Part shown: one piece after another, positions 4,535-7,622 of the stretch
Position numbering within the stretch: position 1 is the first letter of the stretch
How the letters are laid out: the number at the start of each line of letters is the position of its first letter
Assembly (NCBI GenBank): GCA_028710055.1
Contig: JAQUSX010000022.1
Location: forward strand, 1 to 7,622
Direction of reading: 5' to 3'
DNA length: 7,622 bases
Origin: Clostridia bacterium
GTDB taxonomy: Bacteria > Bacillota > Clostridia > Christensenellales > CAG-314
Notes under the pieces: model-generated
Database searches by the model: none
What the model was told of the DNA's origin: nothing
What the model saw: the letters and a program-made list of their open reading frames with translations, nothing else
Position numbers and translations under genes: made by a program

Positions 4535-5007
4535 AAGTAGGAGTATACGCGGGCTCGTTTTGCCCTGTAACCAAAGGTCATGTCGACGCTATCGAACGCG
4601 CGTCAAAACTTGTGGACAACCTAATTGTCGTAATACCGATAAATATAAATAAAACGTTCAAAATTTCCCTTGAAGACAGAACGGAATTACTAAAAGAAGC
4701 GGTAAAACACGTTAAAAACGTAACCGTTTGCAATACGCATCTTGCTTTGGCGGATTTTTGCAAAGACGTGAAAGCGGAAATAATAATTAAATCCATTCGC
4801 AACGCTGTGGATATGCAGTACGAAATGGATATGGCAGATATAAACAAATCCCTTAGCGGAATAGAAACCGTCTTTTTAGCGGCGGACAAAAAATACGCCG
4901 TCGTGTCGTCCACCTTTGTGCGGGAGCTCGCAGCTTTCGGCAAAGATATAACGCCGTACGTGCCCGCGCATTTAGCGGAAAAAATCACAAAATATTTTAA
5001 AAATTAG
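4531..5007 (+). CDS. coaD: Pantetheine-phosphate adenylyltransferase (phosphopantetheine adenylyltransferase)
   Basis: Fourth step of CoA synthesis: ATP + 4'-phosphopantetheine gives dephospho-CoA + PPi. Cytosolic; 158 aa, normal length. Visible motifs are GSFCPVTKGH (8-17), the nucleotidyltransferase loop with its GH, ISLEDRTELLKEA (45-57), IIKSIRNAVDMQYEMDMADIN (85-105), and VSSTFVRELA (125-134), the ATP-contacting SSS-x-VRE region. Three normally conserved positions differ: Cys11 for the usual Asp (GSFDP), Lys87 for the first Arg of RGLR, and Ser88 for its Gly. Lys41 and Arg90 are kept. An SD GGAG (4520-4523) stands 7 nt before the ATG. Best read as a divergent CoaD; specificity for another pantetheine-like substrate is possible but less likely given the rsmD neighbour. 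Confidence 0.9.
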   Translation: MKVGVYAGSFCPVTKGHVDAIERASKLVDNLIVVIPININKTFKISLEDRTELLKEAVKHVKNVTVCNTHLALADFCKDVKAEIIIKSIRNAVDMQYEMDMADINKSLSGIETVFLAADKKYAVVSSTFVRELAAFGKDITPYVPAHLAEKITKYFKN

Positions 5008-5022
5008 AGCTAGCAAAAGAAT

Positions 5023-6021
5023 ATGTTTAATTTCCAAAGAAACTTAATCGCTCCGACAGAATTGAAAAGATTACTGCCGTTAACAAAGGAGCAAATAGAA
5101 ATAAAAAAAGCAAGCGACTTAATGCTTGTTAACGCTATAGAAAATCGGGATAAATACCTTGTGGTTTGCGGACCTTGCGCCGCCGACAACTACGAAGCCG
5201 TAGTCGAATACTGCAAAATGCTGAAAAAATTATCGGATAAGGTAAATGATAAAATTTTGATTTGTCCGCGTATTTTTACGGCAAAACCGCGTTCAAGGGG
5301 CGAAGGTTATCTCGGTATGATGTTCGAGCAAAATTCGAGCGGCGAAACCGATATAAATAAAGGACTTATCGAATGCCGCAAGCTTTTTCTTGAGTGTATG
5401 AGTATTACGCAATTACCATTAGCGGTTGAACTGCTGTATTTTGAGCAATACGGATATTTTGACGACGTAGTATCGTATTTATTTATCGGAGCTCGCACCA
5501 GCGAGAGCGCGCCGCACAGAAATTTTGCTTCGGGTGTGGACGTGCCAGTCGGTATAAAAAATCCCGCGGGCGGAAATTTGAAATCATTAGCCGAAGCTTT
5601 ATATTGCGTAAAAAATCCGAAAATCTGCTTGTTTAACGAAAATCAATATTTAACGAGCGGCAATAATCACGCCCATATCGTACTGCGCGGACAAATAAAC
5701 GAAGACGGAACTTACGTTTCCAACTGCAATGAAAATTCGATAAAACGCCTTTGCAGTTACTGCGGAGAACTCAATATTTCCAAACCTTTTATTTTAATGG
5801 ATTGTTCGCACGCAAACAGCGGAAAATACCCGAAAAGGCAAATAGAAAACGCTATTTTTTGCGTGGAAAATTTGCCTAAAATAGGCGGAATTATGCTGGA
5901 AAGCTATATCAACGAGGGCAACAGCGAAACGGCTTTCGGCACTTCGCGCACAGACCCTTGTTTGTCGTTTACAGACACGGAATCACTCATATTAAAGCTT
6001 TATTCGTCATTATCAAAGTAG
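5023..6021 (+). CDS. aroF: 3-deoxy-7-phosphoheptulonate (DAHP) synthase, class I (AroF/G/H type)
   Basis: Condenses phosphoenolpyruvate and erythrose 4-phosphate to DAHP, the entry step of the shikimate pathway. The 332 aa cover the whole TIM-barrel (E. coli AroG 350). In order: PTELKRLLPLT (11-21), GPCAADN (50-56), KPRSRGEGYLG (88-98, usually KPRTTVGWKG), IGARTSESAPHRNFASG (155-171), PVGIKN (175-180), YLTSGNNHAHIVLRG (209-223), MDCSHANSGK (259-268), GIMLESYINEGN (289-300), SRTDPCLSF (308-316). The four metal ligands of the family are present: Cys52, His263, Glu293, Asp311. It lies 15 nt after coaD without its own clear SD or promoter, so it is probably co-transcribed with rsmD-coaD. It stands where ylbJ would follow coaD in Bacillus. 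The feedback ligand, if any, cannot be read from sequence; the symbol denotes the family. Confidence 0.92.
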   Translation: MFNFQRNLIAPTELKRLLPLTKEQIEIKKASDLMLVNAIENRDKYLVVCGPCAADNYEAVVEYCKMLKKLSDKVNDKILICPRIFTAKPRSRGEGYLGMMFEQNSSGETDINKGLIECRKLFLECMSITQLPLAVELLYFEQYGYFDDVVSYLFIGARTSESAPHRNFASGVDVPVGIKNPAGGNLKSLAEALYCVKNPKICLFNENQYLTSGNNHAHIVLRGQINEDGTYVSNCNENSIKRLCSYCGELNISKPFILMDCSHANSGKYPKRQIENAIFCVENLPKIGGIMLESYINEGNSETAFGTSRTDPCLSFTDTESLILKLYSSLSK

Positions 6022-6945
6022 TAAAGAAAGCGGAAAACAAATCAAGCCCGTCAAAAAACATTGAGCTAATTTAATACACAAAACTTTGCCGCCGTTAAGA
6101 CGGCATTTTTCATAAAAAGGCAAGCATTGTAAAAATACGCAAAAGCCGCCGAAACTCAGCGTTATCGCGCACAAAATAGTAGCGAGCTGCAAGGGGAAAC
6201 ACCCCGCGTAAGCGTAACAGCCGTTTGTCATTTCCAGTAGTCCGATGACGGTTAACGTTGCTCCAAAGACGGCGTTTGCAGGCAAAATAACGGTCAGCAC
6301 GGTGGATATCATTTCGCAAAGCATATAAAACAAAGCTATGTATCCGCCCACGGAAAGTATAGAAGTAACCGCCGAATACATGCTTTCGCCGAAATTTATT
6401 TTTCTTTCATTTGGCGGCGTTAGTGGAACGCTTTTTGATAAAAATCTGTTTCTAAAAATCAAACCGCAAAATATTTGCCCCAAAAAAAGTGAAATGTATA
6501 AAATAATTCCCGCCTTAAAACTTTTTAAAAAGTTTATTCCGACCGCGCCGATGGCGTAAATAGGACTGGCGCACGAGCAAAGCGTGGTTAGTTTGTAACA
6601 AGCCTCGCTGCCGCCTAAACTTTTTTTCTCGTACAATTCAGCGACGGTTTTCGCGCCAATAGGGTATCCGCAAAGCATACTCAAGACAAATACCGACGCC
6701 GTTTGGGGCGGAGCGTTGAAAAGTTTTTGACTAAGCCCGTTTTTCTTGCCAAGTCCGTCCAAACAACCGCTGTTTACTAATAAATTCGACAAAAATAAAA
6801 AAGGAAAAAGACTTGGCAAAACCGAGTTTGACCATACCGCCAATCCTTTCATAAAACTGCCCGAATATAGTTTTGGGTCGATAAAAAATAGGGTAGCGCA
6901 AAAAATAATAATTATGACGAGCGGTAGGTGCGGTTTTATTCTCAT
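6013..6945 (-). CDS. ylbJ: YlbJ-like polytopic membrane protein (nucleoside recognition/Gate family)
   Basis: About eight to nine hydrophobic segments (6-22, 34-58, 84-104, 119-140, 145-164, 192-218, 226-247, 252-275, 287-309) fill the 310 aa. Family-like signatures are GLAVWSNSVLPSLFPFLF (34-51), CGYPIGAK (92-99), CASPIYAIGAVG (125-136) and LEMTNGC (237-243). In Bacillus, YlbJ is a sporulation membrane protein needed for resistant spores; whether this organism sporulates is unknown. It is shorter than Bacillus YlbJ (about 400 aa). The ATG at 6945 leaves five residues before the first TM; no SD is visible at normal spacing. In Bacillus the gene follows coaD on the same strand; here it is inverted, convergent with and overlapping the DAHP synthase gene by 9 bp. 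A general transporter of the same superfamily is the alternative. Confidence 0.7.
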   Translation of the reverse strand: MRIKPHLPLVIIIIFCATLFFIDPKLYSGSFMKGLAVWSNSVLPSLFPFLFLSNLLVNSGCLDGLGKKNGLSQKLFNAPPQTASVFVLSMLCGYPIGAKTVAELYEKKSLGGSEACYKLTTLCSCASPIYAIGAVGINFLKSFKAGIILYISLFLGQIFCGLIFRNRFLSKSVPLTPPNERKINFGESMYSAVTSILSVGGYIALFYMLCEMISTVLTVILPANAVFGATLTVIGLLEMTNGCYAYAGCFPLQLATILCAITLSFGGFCVFLQCLPFYEKCRLNGGKVLCIKLAQCFLTGLICFPLSLLL

Positions 6946-7007
6946 AAACTAACTTTATGCTTTTGCTCAACTTGTTAGACTGTATGTAAAATTTTATTTG
7001 AAAAGTT

Positions 7008-7068
7008 AAAAAAAATAATTTTCAATAAATTATGATTTATTAATTTCTTTTGAGAATTAATTTTTTTT
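7008..7068. repeat. Long AT-rich nested hairpin
   Basis: The inner arms AATAAAT (7024-7030) and ATTTATT (7035-7041) are perfect around TATG. The outer arms 7008-7025 and 7050-7068 pair with one mismatch and one extra base, beginning in an A8 run and ending in a T8 run. With almost no GC pairs it is a weak terminator at best; a cruciform or the left end of the island is possible. Confidence 0.4.
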
Positions 7069-7160
7069 CTTATTTTAGAAAAAAAATTTTTTACGATTAT
7101 AATTTATGAACACAAATTACTCAGTCTGCTAGACCGAATTTCTATTGGATCCTTTTATAA

Positions 7161-7184
7161 ATAGCTTTAAATATAGCTTTAAAT
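7161..7184 (+). repeat. Tandem duplication of ATAGCTTTAAAT
   Basis: Two exact, abutting 12-bp copies (7161-7172 and 7173-7184), ending directly before the ATG of the broken small gene. Probably a recent slippage duplication in non-coding DNA. Confidence 0.8.
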
Positions 7185-7185
7185 T

Positions 7186-7339
7186 ATGAAAATAATAGCT
7201 ACTGACCAATTTGGTCAGTGCTTAAGATTTTGTGTTCATTGATATTCGAAATATTGATAAATACAAAGAAAAAATCCCCGAATATTATAAAAAGATTATT
7301 GATTTATATTTAGATAAATTATTAGATATAAATTCCTAA
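7186..7339 (+). pseudogene. Frameshifted small gene or gene fragment, unrecognised
   Basis: ATG 7186-7188 opens MKIIATDQFGQCLRFCVH and stops at 7240-7242. In the frame offset by one base, VFIDIRNIDKYKEKIPEYYK... runs from GTG 7232 to TAA 7337-7339 (35 codons) with plausible composition (IPEYYKKIIDLYLDKLL). Omitting one T from the T4 run at 7228-7231 joins them into about 50 residues. No SD precedes either start. It may be a decayed gene, a shifted remnant of a larger protein, or coincidence in AT-rich DNA. The family was not recognised. Confidence 0.35.
7201..7219. promoter_or_regulatory. 19-bp perfect palindrome ACTGACCAATTTGGTCAGT, TetR-type operator candidate
   Basis: Nine-bp arms ACTGACCAA/TTGGTCAGT around one central T. 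A GACC-N5-GGTC core of this form is typical of operators bound by TetR/AcrR-family dimers (family knowledge). No TetR gene or controlled operon is visible here, so it may be an orphan site left after deletion, or it may regulate the short frame it overlaps. Confidence 0.4.
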
Positions 7340-7378
7340 AAAAATAGTTAATTTATAATTAGACTTTCAATAAATTAA

Positions 7379-7410
7379 TAAAAAAAAAACCGCCTTTTAT
7401 GGGCGGTTTC
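7379..7410 (-). terminator. Rho-independent terminator for the minus-strand gene at 7444
   Basis: A perfect 8-bp stem AAACCGCC (7387-7394) / GGCGGTTT (7402-7409) with a 7-nt loop, followed on the minus strand by a T-run of about ten. It lies about 34 nt beyond the stop codon at 7446-7444. On the plus strand the tail is only TTTC. Confidence 0.9.
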
Positions 7411-7443
7411 TTTATGTGAATTTGTGTTTTTTTTTAATAAAAA

Positions 7444-7622
7444 CTAAACTTTTTGCAACGGATTAGTCAAGTCCCGATTGCCGTTTATTCCTTGCAGCGA
7501 AGAATAAATATTCGAGGCTTTGATATCTATATCTATCATTATTTTTTGAGTTTCGTTCACTTTATCGGGGGTGTTAACGCCCGAGCGGGCGACGTGGGAA
7601 AGCAAATCCAGTCTGTCTTTGC
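7444..7622 (-). CDS. C-terminal end of an unrecognised protein (start off the right edge)
   Basis: The only minus-strand frame open from the edge reads 58 residues, beginning KDRLDLLSHVARSGVNT, continuing through PDKVNETQKIMIDIDIKASN, and ending at TAG (7446-7444) with NRDLTNPLQKV. The composition is soluble and largely helical-looking, with no membrane segment. Base composition is like the housekeeping genes rather than the adjacent AT-rich island, and a strong terminator follows. Family not recognised; with only the tail visible no function is proposed. Confidence 0.75.
   Translation of the reverse strand, partial: KDRLDLLSHVARSGVNTPDKVNETQKIMIDIDIKASNIYSSLQGINGNRDLTNPLQKV

Larger units (their letters stand above)
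7106..7239. mobile_element. Possible small MITE-like element with 11-bp terminal inverted repeats
   Basis: ATGAACACAAA (7106-7116) and TTTGTGTTCAT (7229-7239) are perfect inverted copies, extendable to 13 bp with one mismatch, enclosing a 134-bp segment. No convincing target-site duplication flanks the arms and no transposase is present. The frameshifted frame at 7186-7339 crosses the right arm, which argues against a discrete insertion. Confidence 0.25.
6946..7443. other. AT-rich intergenic island without an intact gene
   Basis: Nearly 500 bp, markedly richer in A+T than the coding parts. Imperfect direct repeats (7004-7032 and 7346-7377) share AGTTAA, ATAATT and an identical 13-nt TTTCAATAAATTA, and enclose most of it. 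Inside are a long AT hairpin (7008-7068), an inverted repeat pair (7106-7116/7229-7239), a tandem 12-bp duplication (7161-7184), a 19-bp palindrome (7201-7219), and a broken reading frame (7186-7339). A terminator for the next minus-strand gene ends the stretch. A TATAAT at 7098-7103 has a poor -35. Confidence 0.6.

Noticed and set aside
6710..6970. Short open frames around the start of the ylbJ-like gene
   Set aside because: They overlap the membrane protein gene in other frames, with no recognisable product and no SD.
1..7622. CRISPR array, phage or defence cassette
   Set aside because: No regularly spaced repeats, no cas, integrase, transposase or toxin-antitoxin genes are visible; the repeat pairs found are few and isolated.

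Overview
The window looks like chromosomal DNA from a low-to-moderate G+C Gram-positive, most likely an uncultured member of Clostridia. Supporting signs are sigma-A-like promoters, many genes with purine-rich Shine-Dalgarno (SD) sites, tRNA genes that encode CCA, a typical Firmicutes tRNA string (Gly-Arg-His-Gln-Lys-Leu), an AraC-GyrI regulator of a kind common in Clostridia, and the rsmD-coaD-ylbJ gene set known from Bacillus (ylbH-coaD-ylbJ). No replicon, phage or CRISPR hallmark is visible.

Layout. 1-452 (minus): the start and most of the catalytic domain of methionine sulfoxide reductase A, running off the left edge. 453-658: divergent control region. 659-1534 (plus): AraC-type regulator with a GyrI-like ligand domain and an in-frame internal SD-ATG. 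1564-1666: two back-to-back terminators separating this gene from the convergent tRNA operon. 1674-2537 (minus): seven tRNA genes, transcribed Gly(TCC), Arg(TCT), His(GTG), Gln(TTG), Lys(TTT), Lys(CTT), Leu(TAG). The string is interrupted between the two Lys genes by about 270 bp holding a strong hairpin, the first ~18 nt of a broken tRNA-Lys and a 73-nt multi-hairpin element. 2538-2772: two promoters in series for the tRNA operon, with two diverged 53-bp repeats between them. 2773-3811 (minus): a two-gene unit, a small two-TM protein with a bacterial PH-like domain, then the house-cleaning nucleotidase RdgB. 3989-6021 (plus): rsmD-coaD (4-bp overlap) and a class I DAHP synthase gene. 6013-6945 (minus): a YlbJ-like membrane protein whose end overlaps the DAHP synthase gene by 9 bp. 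6946-7443: very AT-rich DNA without an intact gene, containing direct and inverted repeats, a 19-bp palindrome and a probably frameshifted small gene, closed by a strong terminator. 7444-7622 (minus): the C-terminus of an unrecognised protein.

Functionally the core is housekeeping: translation (tRNAs, 16S rRNA methylation), CoA synthesis, aromatic amino acid entry, removal of damaged dNTPs and repair of oxidised methionine. The least explained parts are the insertion inside the tRNA operon (1840-2103), the repeated leader of that operon (2598-2703) and the AT-rich island (about 7004-7377). I see no clear new defence or mobile system, and the functions proposed for these three stretches are inference.
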